Assembly (NCBI GenBank): GCA_017627275.1
Contig: JAGAHC010000056.1
Location: forward strand, 1 to 64,000
DNA: 64,000 bases
Direction of reading: 5' to 3'
Source of the DNA: Lachnospiraceae bacterium
Lineage (GTDB): Bacteria > Bacillota > Clostridia > Lachnospirales > Lachnospiraceae
Below, piece by piece: positions 1 to 9,526 of the stretch. Position 1 is the stretch's first letter, and each line of letters starts with the position of its first letter. The notes below the pieces were generated by a model. The model was not told where the DNA came from and did no database searches. It saw nothing but the letters and a program-made list of their open reading frames with translations. Both the position numbers and the translations under genes were made by a program.

Positions 1-1389
1 AATGCCGCAAAGCTCAGTTCCAACTATATTATTGTTCTGAACGACAACAACATGTCCATTTCCGAAAACGTCGGCGGGATTTCCAATTACTTAAGCGGGA
101 TCCGAACCTCGGAAGGGTACCTCAACCTGCGCGACAAGGTGTTCTATTCGCTGAATGAGAAGAGCCCCCGCACGGCAACGGGGATCAGACGTTTCAAGAA
201 TACGCTGAAGTCCATTATCGTTCCCGGCATGTTCTTTGAGGAAATGGGCATCACGTATCTGGGTCCGGTCGACGGACACAATATCCCGCAGCTGTTAAAG
301 GCGCTCAAAGCGGCCAGACGGATCCGCAAGGCGGTGCTTTTGCACGTGGTGACGGAGAAGGGCAAAGGATATGAACCCGCTGTCAGACACCCGGCGCGTT
401 TTCACGGAACGAGCCCGTTCGAGATCGAAACGGGACTTCCGAAAAACCACGGATCGAAGGCCGGCTATTCCGATATCTTTTCGACGGTCATGGTAAAACT
501 CGGCGCGCGCAATAAGAAGGTCGTTGCCATCACGGCAGCCATGTCGGACGGCACGGGGTTAAAACGCTTCCGCAACATCTATCCGGAACGCTTCTTTGAT
601 GTGGGGATCGCCGAGCAGCATGCGGTCACGTTTGCGGCCGGTCTTGCGAGCGGCGGTTTGCGGCCGGTGTTTGCCGTGTATTCCACGTTTTTACAGCGCG
701 CCTATGACCAGATCCTGCACGATGTCTGCCTGCAGAATCTGCCGGTCGTTTTTGCCATCGACCGCGCGGGCATCGTCGGCGCGGACGGAGAGACGCACCA
801 GGGCGTGTTCGATCTTTCCTATCTTTCCTCGATCCCGAACATGACCATCATGGCGCCGAAGAACAAATGGGAACTGTCTGACATGATGAAGTTTGCCGTG
901 GAGCATGACGGTCCGGTCGCGGTGCGTTATCCGAGAGGAGAAGCTTACGACGGCCTGCAGGCACACCGGGAGGCCATCGAATACGGCAAGGCGGAAGTGA
1001 TCTTCGAGGAAGAGGAGATCCTGCTTCTGCCCGTGGGGATCATGGTCTCGGTGGCGGAGCAGGTGCGGGATGCCTTAAAGGAAAAAGGCCACCGGGTCAG
1101 TCTTGTGAATATGCGCTTTGTCAAACCGTTTGATAAAGAACTGATAAAGAGACTCGCACCGTCGCACAAGCTCGTGGTCACGATGGAAGACAACGTGTTA
1201 AGCGGCGGCTTCGGAGAGCATGTGGCGGCATTTCTGGAAGAGGAGAGGCAGAATACGCCGGTACTTTCCATAGCGGTACCGGATGCCTTCGTCACCCATG
1301 GTTCTCCCGCGCAGCTCTATGCGGCCCTTGGGATGGATGCGGACTCTGTGACGCAGAGAATCCTGCAGGCGCTGGGAGAAAACGCATGA
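1..1389 (+). CDS. dxs: 1-deoxy-D-xylulose-5-phosphate synthase (3' part)
   Basis: Makes DXP from pyruvate and glyceraldehyde 3-phosphate, the first step of the MEP isoprenoid pathway, using thiamine diphosphate. The gene begins before the window: the frame is open from base 1, and the first residues already match the end of the TPP-binding region (VLNDNNMSI). About 462 of roughly 620 residues are visible. Seen motifs are YLGPVDGHN, the transketolase-type GIAEQHAVTFAAGLA and the RAGIVGADGETHQG loop, followed by the C-terminal transketolase domain. The stop overlaps the start of tlyA (ATGA), so the two are probably translationally coupled. The order dxs-tlyA-nadK-recN is usual in Clostridia. 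Confidence 0.97.
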   Translation, partial: NAAKLSSNYIIVLNDNNMSISENVGGISNYLSGIRTSEGYLNLRDKVFYSLNEKSPRTATGIRRFKNTLKSIIVPGMFFEEMGITYLGPVDGHNIPQLLKALKAARRIRKAVLLHVVTEKGKGYEPAVRHPARFHGTSPFEIETGLPKNHGSKAGYSDIFSTVMVKLGARNKKVVAITAAMSDGTGLKRFRNIYPERFFDVGIAEQHAVTFAAGLASGGLRPVFAVYSTFLQRAYDQILHDVCLQNLPVVFAIDRAGIVGADGETHQGVFDLSYLSSIPNMTIMAPKNKWELSDMMKFAVEHDGPVAVRYPRGEAYDGLQAHREAIEYGKAEVIFEEEEILLLPVGIMVSVAEQVRDALKEKGHRVSLVNMRFVKPFDKELIKRLAPSHKLVVTMEDNVLSGGFGEHVAAFLEEERQNTPVLSIAVPDAFVTHGSPAQLYAALGMDADSVTQRILQALGENA

Positions 1390-2210
1390 AGGAGCGGCTG
1401 GACGTCCTGCTGGTAGAAAAGGGATTCTTCCCTTCGCGGGAAAAGGCGAAGCTTGCCATCATGGAAGGCAACGTCTATGTCGCCGGGCAGAAGGAAGACA
1501 AGGCGGGTGCACTCTTTGATACAGAGTCATCGATCGAGGTGCGCGGAAAAAGCCTTCCCTATGTCAGCCGGGGCGGTTTAAAACTGGAGAAGGCGCTGCA
1601 TGCCTTCCCCCTTCAGCTGCAGGGGAGGATCTGCATGGATGTCGGCGCCTCGACCGGGGGATTTACGGACTGCATGCTGCAGAACGGTGCGGAAAAAGTG
1701 TACGCGATCGATGTCGGCTACGGACAGCTCGACTTTCGTCTCCGGAAAGACGACCGCGTCGTCTGCATGGAAAAGACCAATTTCCGCTACGTTACGAAAG
1801 AGAACCTGAAGCAGGGGGATCCGTCCTTTGCGTCGGTCGATGTTTCCTTCATCTCTTTGTCAAAGATCCTGCCGGTGGCATTTGACCTTCTGACGGAAGA
1901 TGGAGAAGTGGTCGCGCTCATCAAGCCGCAGTTCGAGGCAGGAAAAGAAAAGGTCGGCAAAAAGGGTGTCGTAAGAGATCCGATTGTGCACGAAGAGGTG
2001 ATCTTGCAGGTGGTCGAAATGGCGGAAAAGACCGGCTTCCTTGTCAGGGGGCTTACCTTTTCTCCGATCCGCGGACCGGAGGGCAACATCGAATATCTTC
2101 TGTATCTGCAGAAAAAGGCAGAGGGCAGTCCTTTGCCGGAATCGGACTGCACATCGGTTTCCTATATCCGGAACCTGGTAAAAGAGTCTCACGAGGAGAC
2201 GAAAGGATAG
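1386..2210 (+). CDS. tlyA: TlyA family rRNA 2'-O-methyltransferase / hemolysin-like
   Basis: A 274-residue protein with an N-terminal S4 RNA-binding domain (residues 1-60, starting MKERLDVLLVEKG) and a FtsJ-like Rossmann methyltransferase domain. The SAM-binding loop is DVGASTGGFTDCML, near residue 80. TlyA proteins methylate ribose in rRNA; the haemolysin name is historical. It overlaps dxs by four bases and is followed two bases later by nadK, which fits one operon. Length and domain order are normal for the family. Whether it modifies 16S, 23S or both cannot be read from sequence. Confidence 0.93.
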   Translation: MKERLDVLLVEKGFFPSREKAKLAIMEGNVYVAGQKEDKAGALFDTESSIEVRGKSLPYVSRGGLKLEKALHAFPLQLQGRICMDVGASTGGFTDCMLQNGAEKVYAIDVGYGQLDFRLRKDDRVVCMEKTNFRYVTKENLKQGDPSFASVDVSFISLSKILPVAFDLLTEDGEVVALIKPQFEAGKEKVGKKGVVRDPIVHEEVILQVVEMAEKTGFLVRGLTFSPIRGPEGNIEYLLYLQKKAEGSPLPESDCTSVSYIRNLVKESHEETKG

Positions 2211-2212
2211 CC

Positions 2213-3100
2213 ATGGCGAAACAGAAAAAGACGATGTATTACATCATGCCGAACAGGACCAAGGACGTGAGAGGGACCTTCACGAAAAAGGTGGAGCGTT
2301 TCCTGAAAGATCACGGAAAAGAATGCATGGTCCTCACGGAAGAAAGAGAGGACGGACAGCGCGTGATCCCGCCTCTTCCGAAGGGATATGAGGGGGTGGC
2401 GCTCGTGCTCGGCGGCGACGGCACGGTGCTCAGAGCGGTCCGCGACATGCGCAAGGACCAGATGCCGGTGCTGGGCTTTAACCTGGGGACCATCGGGTAT
2501 CTGGCGGAGATTGAAAAGGCCGGCTGGGAAGAAGCGCTTTTAAAGGTGATCTCCGGAGAGTATTCCACGGAGAAGCGCATGATGATTTACGGCGAGGTGC
2601 GCACACCGGACGGACGGAAAAAGACGAAGGTCCACGAGTACGGCTGCATGGCGCTCAACGATATCGTTCTCGTCCGCCAGGGATCGCTGCAGATCTTAAG
2701 CTTTACCGTGTACGTCGGCGGGAGAAAACTCAACTCCATTCATGCCGACGGCCTGGTCATCGCGACGCCGACCGGGTCGACCGCCTACAATCTTTCCGCA
2801 GGCGGGCCCATCATCGAACCGACGGCCAAGATGATCCTTCTGACGCCCATCTGCGCGCAGGAACTCGGCGCGCGCTCGATCGTGCTTTCCGCGGAACAGG
2901 AGATCATGGTGGAACTGGTGATGGAAAAGAACCGGACAAAATCTGATGCAAGCGTAAAGGTCGTCTTTGACGGGGTGGAAGAACTGGTCATGGAGCCGGG
3001 CGACCGGATCCTGGTGCGTCCGTCGGAGAGAAAGACGACGCTTATCAAACTCGGCGATTCCAGTTTCCTGGATGTACTGCACAGGAAGTTAGAGAACTGA
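2213..3100 (+). CDS. nadK: NAD kinase
   Basis: Phosphorylates NAD to NADP in the cytoplasm. The 295-residue protein has the GGDGTVLRAVR motif near residue 67 that holds the catalytic Asp. It also has the conserved block DGLVIATPTGSTAYNLSAGGP, which binds NAD. Length is typical. It sits two bases after tlyA and two bases before recN. In many Clostridia an argR gene lies between nadK and recN; here there is no room for it. Confidence 0.96.
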   Translation: MAKQKKTMYYIMPNRTKDVRGTFTKKVERFLKDHGKECMVLTEEREDGQRVIPPLPKGYEGVALVLGGDGTVLRAVRDMRKDQMPVLGFNLGTIGYLAEIEKAGWEEALLKVISGEYSTEKRMMIYGEVRTPDGRKKTKVHEYGCMALNDIVLVRQGSLQILSFTVYVGGRKLNSIHADGLVIATPTGSTAYNLSAGGPIIEPTAKMILLTPICAQELGARSIVLSAEQEIMVELVMEKNRTKSDASVKVVFDGVEELVMEPGDRILVRPSERKTTLIKLGDSSFLDVLHRKLEN

Positions 3101-3101
3101 T

Positions 3102-4805
3102 ATGCTGGAGCGCCTCTATGTCAAAAACCTGGCCCTGATCAAGGAGCAGGAAGTTCTTTTTACAAAGGGCTTAAACATATTGAGCGGAGAGACAGGCGCC
3201 GGGAAGTCGGTGATCCTGGGCTCCATTCTGCTGGCGCTCGGCGAACGGGCCGACAGGGACCTGATCCGTCAGGGGGAAGAGTACGCGTTGATCGAACTGA
3301 CATTTCGCGCGGAGAATGAAAAGGAAAAGCAGGCACTGCGCGCCCTTGATCTTTTGCCCGAAGAAGACGGCACGGTCCTGATCAAACGAAAGATCTACCC
3401 GAACCGGACGGTGAATACGGCCTGCGGAGAGAGCGTGACACTGGCGGAGTTAAAACGCGCCGGCGAAGCGCTGTTAAGCGTCTACGGCCAACATGAGAGC
3501 ATGCGCCTTTTACACAGAGAGGAGCAGAGAAAGATCCTCGACGCCTATGCGGGAAAAGAAGGCGAGGCGCTCTTAACGGAGGTCAGAAAACTGCACGGTC
3601 AGTTAAAGGACCTGGAAAAGGCCCTGCAGGAGACCGCGCTTGATGAGAACGCAAGAAGAAGGGAAGAAGACCTTCTGCGCTACGAGATCGCGGAACTGAA
3701 CGGCGCAGGCCTTATCGTCGGAGAGGACGAAGCGCTGGAAACATCCTACAAGACCCTCAACAATGCAGAGAAGATCCGGGAAGCCCTGCTTTATGCCGAA
3801 AGCGCCCTGCAGGAAGAGGGCGTCGGCGAGAGACTTTCCACGGCGCTTCGAGAGATCGCAAAGGTGGCAAAATACAGCGACGCGCTGCAGGAGATCGAAA
3901 AGCAGATGACAGACATCGACGCGCTGATTGCGGAAACAGACCGGTCGATCGATGCCTGCCTCCGGGAGATGAGTGCGGATCCGGAAGAACTGCAGAGGGT
4001 GACGGAGCGCCTGAACGAGATCAACCGTCTGAAGGACAAGTACCAAAAGGAAAAGGGAACGAACGTGGGGACGGGGATCGAAGATCTGCTGCAGGCGCTT
4101 TCCGAAAGAGAGGAGAGACTTGGCTTTCTGGAAGACCTGGAGAAGGCAAAGGAAGTCCGCACGAAGGAATACGAAGAGAAGAAGGCCGGGTTTTTAAATG
4201 CCTGCGAGCGTCTTTCCGCACTGCGCAAAGAAAGCGGCAGGGCGTTGTCCGCAGAAATGGAGAACGCGCTGAAGGATCTGCGATTCTCTCATGTGGCATT
4301 TCAGACGGAGGTCCTTTCCGATCCGGACAGGGCCGGCGCAGACGGACAGGATGAGGTGCGGATCCTCCTTTCTTTGAATGAAGGAGAGGAGCTGCGTCCC
4401 CTGGACAAGATCGCCAGCGGCGGAGAACTATCCCGCATCATGCTGGCATTAAAGACCGTCTTTGCCGGGAAGGAAGAGACGCAGACCTTTGTGTTTGACG
4501 AGATCGACAGCGGCATCAGCGGGCAGACCGCCTGGCGGGTCGCCGGGAAACTGGGAGAGCTCGCAAAACGCCACCAGATCCTGTGCATCACGCACCTGCC
4601 GCAGATCGCGGCCATGCAGGATGCGCACTTCTTGATCGAAAAGGAAGAGAACGCCGGCAGAACGACCACAAAGATCAACAGACTGACAGAAGAAGAAAGT
4701 ATCCGCGAACTGGCAAGGCTCCTCGGCGGCGACGCCGTGACGGAGGCGGGCCTGAAGAATGCGGAACAGATGCGTGAAGACGCATTACGGGGAAAACAGG
4801 CATGA
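3102..4805 (+). CDS. recN: DNA repair protein RecN
   Basis: SMC-like ATPase that acts early in double-strand-break repair. The 567-residue protein has the N-terminal Walker A GETGAGKSV (about residue 30), a long helical, Glu/Lys-rich coiled-coil middle (about 150-380), the ABC signature region IASGGELSRIMLALK, and Walker B FDEIDSGISG near the C terminus. Length is normal. The stop overlaps the pcrA start (ATGA). No LexA-type box was noticed just upstream, where the nadK coding sequence runs to within one base; regulation would come from an upstream operon promoter. Confidence 0.96.
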   Translation: MLERLYVKNLALIKEQEVLFTKGLNILSGETGAGKSVILGSILLALGERADRDLIRQGEEYALIELTFRAENEKEKQALRALDLLPEEDGTVLIKRKIYPNRTVNTACGESVTLAELKRAGEALLSVYGQHESMRLLHREEQRKILDAYAGKEGEALLTEVRKLHGQLKDLEKALQETALDENARRREEDLLRYEIAELNGAGLIVGEDEALETSYKTLNNAEKIREALLYAESALQEEGVGERLSTALREIAKVAKYSDALQEIEKQMTDIDALIAETDRSIDACLREMSADPEELQRVTERLNEINRLKDKYQKEKGTNVGTGIEDLLQALSEREERLGFLEDLEKAKEVRTKEYEEKKAGFLNACERLSALRKESGRALSAEMENALKDLRFSHVAFQTEVLSDPDRAGADGQDEVRILLSLNEGEELRPLDKIASGGELSRIMLALKTVFAGKEETQTFVFDEIDSGISGQTAWRVAGKLGELAKRHQILCITHLPQIAAMQDAHFLIEKEENAGRTTTKINRLTEEESIRELARLLGGDAVTEAGLKNAEQMREDALRGKQA

Positions 4806-7192
4806 GTATCTATGACACTTTAAACAAAGAGCAGAAGGAAGCCTGCTTTCAGACGGAAGGGCCGGTGCTCATCCTGGCGGGGGCCGGGAGCGGCAAGACG
4901 CGGGTCATTACCCATCGCATCGCGTACCTGCTGGAAGAAAAAAACGTCAACCCCTGGAACATCCTTGCCATCACCTTTACGAACAAGGCGGCGGATGAGA
5001 TGCGCAGCCGCGTGAACAGCCTGATCGGCTTCGGCGCGGAAGCGGTATGGGTATCCACCTTCCATTCAATGTGCGTGCGAATGCTCAGACGCTACATCGA
5101 CAGACTTTCCATTGACAGGACGGAGTACCCGGGGTGCGAAGGAAGCTTCACCTCTTCTTTCACCATCTATGACACCGACGATCAGAAGACGCTGATGAAA
5201 GAGGTGTGTAAGAACCTGGAGATCAATCCGAAGGAATACCCGCCGAAGCTCATCCTGAACGTGATCTCCTCAGCGAAAAACGAACTGAAGACGCCGCGGC
5301 GTTTCCGGGAAGAGGATGCGGACGACTACCGGACGCGGCTGATCGCGGATGCCTTTGACGAATACCAGCGGCTTCTTAAAAAGAACAACGCCCTGGACTT
5401 TGACGATCTGCTGGTCAAGACCGTGGAACTCTTTTCCGCGGACAAAGAAGTCCTGCGCGGCTATCAGGAACGGTTCCGGTACATCTGTGTCGACGAATAC
5501 CAGGACACCAATTCCGCGCAGTTTGAGATCGTGCGTCTCTTATCCGCCCTGCACCGCAACCTCTGTGTGGTGGGCGATGACGACCAGTCCATCTATAAAT
5601 TCCGCGGCGCCAACATCCGCAACATCCTGGACTTTGAAAAAGTGTTTCCGGATGCCTTCGTCGTATATCTCGAACAGAATTACCGCTCCACGCAGAATGT
5701 TCTGGATGCGGCCAATGCGGTGATCTCTCACAACGAGAACCGCAAGAGCAAAAAGCTGTGGACGGCAGAGAAGGAGGGGGCGCTCCTGCACTTTCGGAGA
5801 TTCAATGCCGCACCGGAGGAAGCCGCCTTCATTGCGGAAGACATCAACCGCATCATGCGGCAGAACCGGAAATGCCGCTACAGTGATTTCGCGATCCTTT
5901 ACCGGACGAACGCGCAGTCGCGTCTCATTGAAGAACAGCTCCTGATGGAGCAGGTACCGTACAACATCGTCGGGGGCACGAACTTCTATTCCCGGAAGGA
6001 GATCAAGGACATCCTTGCCTACTTAAAGACGATCGACAACGGACAGGATGATCTCGCGGTCCGCCGCATCATCAACGTCCCGAAGCGCGGCATCGGACAG
6101 ACGACGATCGCGCGCCTTGCGGACTTTGCGGCATCGCATGGGATCCACTTCCTGGAAGCGCTAAAGAGAGCGGACGAGAGCGGGATCTCCCCGGCAGCCG
6201 TAAAAAAGATCCGGCCGTTTACGGAGATGATCGAAGAATTCCGCGCACTGTCCCGGACGATGTCCGTGGAGGAACTGACGAAGGAAGTGCTCTTACGGAC
6301 CGAGTATGAAGAGGAACTGCGCAAATCCGCGGAGGACGATGCGGAGGAGAGACTGCAGAACATCGACGAACTCATCACCAAGATCGTTACCTTCGAAATG
6401 CGCATGAAGGAAGAAGAAGGAAGACGGGAAGACGAAGAGGCAAGTCCCCTTTCCCGTTTCCTGCAGGAAGTGGCGCTGATCGCCGACATCGACGAGGCGG
6501 AGGATGCCGATGCGACGGACCGCGTCCTTTTGATGACGCTGCATTCCGCCAAGGGACTGGAGTTTTCACGGGTGTATCTCACCGGGATGGAGGAAGGCCT
6601 CTTTCCGTCCCAGATGTCCATCGACTCCTATGATGACGATGCGATCGAAGAAGAGCGCAGACTCTGCTATGTCGGGATCACGAGGGCGAAGGAAGACCTG
6701 ACCCTGTGTTATGCCATGTCCCGCATGCTGCGCGGCGAGATCCATTATTCGCCGGTCAGCCGGTTTCTGACGGAGATCCCTTCGGAGCTTCTCGACGAAC
6801 CGGTCCGCATCAGCAGCGGCGGCTATGCCGATGAAGAGGATCCGCGCGCCTACAAGGAACCTGCCTTCCTGCGGTTCGGCGGCGGAGAGACGCTTCCGCC
6901 GGAGCGGTTTGACAGGCGCCTGAAGGCGACGTATGTAAAGCCCAAGACGGCGGAGGAGAGAAAACCCTTTATCGCCAAGTCGCTTTCGTCCATGCAGAAG
7001 GGACTTCCCGGGGACGCGGGGGAAAAACCCGATTACGTAGTGGGCGACCGGGTGCGTCACATCAAGTTCGGCGAGGGGGAAGTGCTCGCCATCGAAGAGA
7101 CGCCCAGGGACTATAAGGTCACCGTCCTCTTTGACGAGGCGGGACAGAAGATCATGTATGCCGCCTTCGCGAGACTGGAGAAGGTGGAGTAG
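4802..7192 (+). CDS. pcrA: ATP-dependent DNA helicase PcrA/UvrD
   Basis: Superfamily 1A 3'-5' helicase used in nucleotide excision repair and in removing RecA filaments. The 796-residue protein shows motif I GAGSGKTRVITHR, motif II CVDEYQDTN, motif III VVGDDDQSIYKFRGA and motif V LMTLHSAKGLEF. The C-terminal region ends in a Tudor-like segment (VGDRVRHIKFGEGEV) typical of Gram-positive PcrA. It starts inside the end of recN. All helicase motifs look intact. Confidence 0.95.
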   Translation: MSIYDTLNKEQKEACFQTEGPVLILAGAGSGKTRVITHRIAYLLEEKNVNPWNILAITFTNKAADEMRSRVNSLIGFGAEAVWVSTFHSMCVRMLRRYIDRLSIDRTEYPGCEGSFTSSFTIYDTDDQKTLMKEVCKNLEINPKEYPPKLILNVISSAKNELKTPRRFREEDADDYRTRLIADAFDEYQRLLKKNNALDFDDLLVKTVELFSADKEVLRGYQERFRYICVDEYQDTNSAQFEIVRLLSALHRNLCVVGDDDQSIYKFRGANIRNILDFEKVFPDAFVVYLEQNYRSTQNVLDAANAVISHNENRKSKKLWTAEKEGALLHFRRFNAAPEEAAFIAEDINRIMRQNRKCRYSDFAILYRTNAQSRLIEEQLLMEQVPYNIVGGTNFYSRKEIKDILAYLKTIDNGQDDLAVRRIINVPKRGIGQTTIARLADFAASHGIHFLEALKRADESGISPAAVKKIRPFTEMIEEFRALSRTMSVEELTKEVLLRTEYEEELRKSAEDDAEERLQNIDELITKIVTFEMRMKEEEGRREDEEASPLSRFLQEVALIADIDEAEDADATDRVLLMTLHSAKGLEFSRVYLTGMEEGLFPSQMSIDSYDDDAIEEERRLCYVGITRAKEDLTLCYAMSRMLRGEIHYSPVSRFLTEIPSELLDEPVRISSGGYADEEDPRAYKEPAFLRFGGGETLPPERFDRRLKATYVKPKTAEERKPFIAKSLSSMQKGLPGDAGEKPDYVVGDRVRHIKFGEGEVLAIEETPRDYKVTVLFDEAGQKIMYAAFARLEKVE

Positions 7193-7213
7193 TTTATCAA
7201 AAGGAGTTCTATC

Positions 7214-7432
7214 ATGGGAAACGGCAGAAAAGACAATCAACTGCTCATGACGATCCTGGCCATCGTGGGGATCATCGTTTTGGCCCTCGCGGTCCTCTAT
7301 GCCGTTTATCGCTTCTTTGCACCGATGTACTACATGGGTTATGACGAAGAGGCGGGCGAACTGCCGCAGGAGGAACCGGAGAGCGACCGCGCAGAAGCAG
7401 ATTCCGCGGAGAAGGCGGAGCAGAATGGATAA
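7214..7432 (+). CDS. Small single-pass membrane protein, unknown function
   Basis: A 72-residue protein with a good ribosome site (AAGGAG) before ATG. Residues 1-11 are polar, residues 12-34 form one strongly hydrophobic helix (LLMTILAIVGIIVLALAVLY), and the rest is a highly acidic tail rich in Glu and Ala. Its last eight bases overlap the start of the rRNA methylase gene, which suggests translational coupling. I do not recognise a family. Expression is likely given the ribosome site and operon position, but a role cannot be assigned. Confidence 0.7.
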   Translation: MGNGRKDNQLLMTILAIVGIIVLALAVLYAVYRFFAPMYYMGYDEEAGELPQEEPESDRAEADSAEKAEQNG

Positions 7433-8702
7433 GACAACGGATTCCGTTTACCGGTCGCCCTGTCCGCACTTCGGAGAATGCGGCGGCTGCAAATACCTGG
7501 ACAGAACCTATGAGGAACAGCTTGCGCTTAAGGAAGAGGAAGTAAAGGATCTCCTTACGGAAGCGATCTCTGCGGGGCGCAAGTATGTGCCGAAGGAAGA
7601 GATCGAGGCGCTTTACCCCATCGAATCCTGGTTCGAAGGGATCCGGAAGAGTCCCAGGGTGTTCGGCTACCGCAACAAGATGGAATTCTCCTTCGGCGAC
7701 TCCTGCAAGGACGGGCCGCTTGCGCTCGGCCTTCATAAGAAAAGAAGCTTTTATGATATCGTGACCGTCGACCACTGTCAGATCGTTGATGAAGATTACC
7801 GCGCGATCCTGCATGCGACGCTTTCTTTCTTTACATCGAAAGACATTCCTCATTATCACAAAAAGTCCCATACCGGTGTGCTGCGGCATCTCCTTGTGCG
7901 AAAGGCATTGCACACGGGTGAGATCCTCATCGATCTCGTGACGACCTCGCAGACGGCCGGTGTCGCGGAGTGGGAGCAGGTCCTTGCCGCGTTTACAAAG
8001 ACGCTGACGGATCTGCCTCTCGAAGGGAGGATCGTCGGGATCCTTCATACGGTCAACGATGCCGTGGCAGACATCATCAGGGATGAAGGCACCACCATCC
8101 TGTACGGACAGGACCAGTTTACGGAGACGCTGCTCGGACTTCGTTTCCGCGTTACGCCGTTTTCCTTTTTCCAGACGAACAGCTTCGGCGCGGAAGTCCT
8201 GTATGAGACGGCAAAAGAGTTTTTGCTTTCGGGCAATAAAATGACAGATATGTCAGAATCTAAACCGCGCTGGAAGACGCTCTATGACCTCTACTGCGGA
8301 ACGGGCACCATTACGCAGTTGTTGTCGGATGCGGCAGAGCAGGTCATCGGGGTGGAGATCGTGGAAGAGGCGGTCGCGGCGGCTAAGGAAAACGCCGCCA
8401 TGAACGGCATCGAAAACTGCCGCTTCCTCGCGGGCGACGTGCTGCACGTCTTAAACAGCATCCCCGAGAAGCCGGACGTCATCGTCCTCGACCCGCCGCG
8501 CGACGGCATCCACCCGAAGGCTCTCCCGCAGATCCTTTCCTACGGCGTCGAAAACATCCTCTACATTTCCTGCAAGCCGAAGAGCTTTGCCAGAGACCTG
8601 CCCGCCTTCCTCGGCGCGGGCTACCGCCCCGTTCGCGCAGCCTGCGTGGACGAATTCCCCTGGACCGCCGGCGTCGAACTCATCTGCCTCCTGTCTCTTT
8701 AG
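7425..8702 (+). CDS. rlmD: 23S rRNA (uracil-C5)-methyltransferase, RlmD/RumA family
   Basis: TrmA/RumA-type SAM enzyme that methylates C5 of a uridine in 23S rRNA. The start chosen is MDKTTDSVYR; an upstream in-frame extension is basic, low-quality sequence with no ribosome site. Residues 12-20 hold an iron-sulphur motif (CPHFGECGGC). The C-terminal methyltransferase domain has LYDLYCGTGTITQLL, VIVLDPPRDGIHPKAL and the catalytic-Cys motif YISCKP (usually SCNP). At 425 residues it lacks the N-terminal TRAM domain common in this family. The exact uridine target (1939, 747 or another) is not certain. It converges with ttcA, overlapping by four bases. Confidence 0.88.
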   Translation: MDKTTDSVYRSPCPHFGECGGCKYLDRTYEEQLALKEEEVKDLLTEAISAGRKYVPKEEIEALYPIESWFEGIRKSPRVFGYRNKMEFSFGDSCKDGPLALGLHKKRSFYDIVTVDHCQIVDEDYRAILHATLSFFTSKDIPHYHKKSHTGVLRHLLVRKALHTGEILIDLVTTSQTAGVAEWEQVLAAFTKTLTDLPLEGRIVGILHTVNDAVADIIRDEGTTILYGQDQFTETLLGLRFRVTPFSFFQTNSFGAEVLYETAKEFLLSGNKMTDMSESKPRWKTLYDLYCGTGTITQLLSDAAEQVIGVEIVEEAVAAAKENAAMNGIENCRFLAGDVLHVLNSIPEKPDVIVLDPPRDGIHPKALPQILSYGVENILYISCKPKSFARDLPAFLGAGYRPVRAACVDEFPWTAGVELICLLSL

Positions 8703-9526
8703 TAATCTTCGAGAAAACTGTGCGGCTCTCCGTGCAGCTTGTACCGGAGCACCTTGTTCAGCACGACATTTTCGGTGGATCGCAGGAGATTGTTATCGAC
8801 CTGCGGGTTCGTCTTTTTCAACTCCGCAATGAGACGCTTGACTTCCAGACGCTTGGAGGAGGATTCCTCGTTTTCGTCTTCTTCGGCGACCTGTTCCGTA
8901 AAATGGCAGGCGCAGCGGAGGAAGGTGAGAGCGTGCGCGTCACGGAATCGAAGGATGTCTTCCTCGTGAATGAGGTACATGGGACGGATGAGTTCCATCC
9001 CGGGGAAGTTGGTGCTCTTGAGTTTCGGCATCATGGCCTGAAACTGTCCGGAGTAGAGCATGCCCATCAGGACGGTCTCGATGGCATCGTCAAAGTGATG
9101 CCCCAGCGCGATCTTGTTGCATCCCAGGTCCTGCGCCTTTTTGTACAGGTAGCCGCGGCGCATCCGCGCGCAAAGATAGCAGGGATTCTTTTCGATGTGA
9201 TCGACGGCGTCAAAAATGGGCGATTCAAAGATCGTGAGCGGGATCCCCAGGAGCTTTGCGTTCTCCTCGATCTGTTTTCGGTTCGCCGCATTGTACCCGG
9301 GGTCCATGCAGAGAAAGACGAGCTCAAACGGAAACTTGTCATGGCGCTTTAACAGCTGAAAGAGCTTTGCCATCAGCATGGAGTCCTTCCCGCCGGAAAT
9401 GCACACGGCGACCCTGTCCCCTTCCTGCAGCATCTCGTATTCCACGATCGCCTTGGCAAACTTTGAAAACAGCGGGACGTGGAACCGCGTGGTCAGACTG
9501 TGTTCGATCTCGGTTTGTTTATCCAT
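8699..9526 (-). CDS. TtcA-like tRNA sulfurtransferase / PP-loop ATPase
   Basis: A 275-residue ATP-pyrophosphatase-fold protein. The PP-loop SGGKDSMLMA lies near residue 45. A CYLCARMRRGYLY segment (CxxC) and a GHHFDDAIETVLM block follow, matching the TtcA group that inserts sulphur into tRNA C32 with an Fe-S cluster. Firmicute members of this group are often of untested specificity, so the substrate is inferred. The start codon overlaps the stop of the upstream DUF1294 gene (TAATG), so both are one minus-strand unit. The 3' end overlaps rlmD by four bases in convergent arrangement. Confidence 0.85.
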   Translation of the reverse strand: MDKQTEIEHSLTTRFHVPLFSKFAKAIVEYEMLQEGDRVAVCISGGKDSMLMAKLFQLLKRHDKFPFELVFLCMDPGYNAANRKQIEENAKLLGIPLTIFESPIFDAVDHIEKNPCYLCARMRRGYLYKKAQDLGCNKIALGHHFDDAIETVLMGMLYSGQFQAMMPKLKSTNFPGMELIRPMYLIHEEDILRFRDAHALTFLRCACHFTEQVAEEDENEESSSKRLEVKRLIAELKKTNPQVDNNLLRSTENVVLNKVLRYKLHGEPHSFLEDY

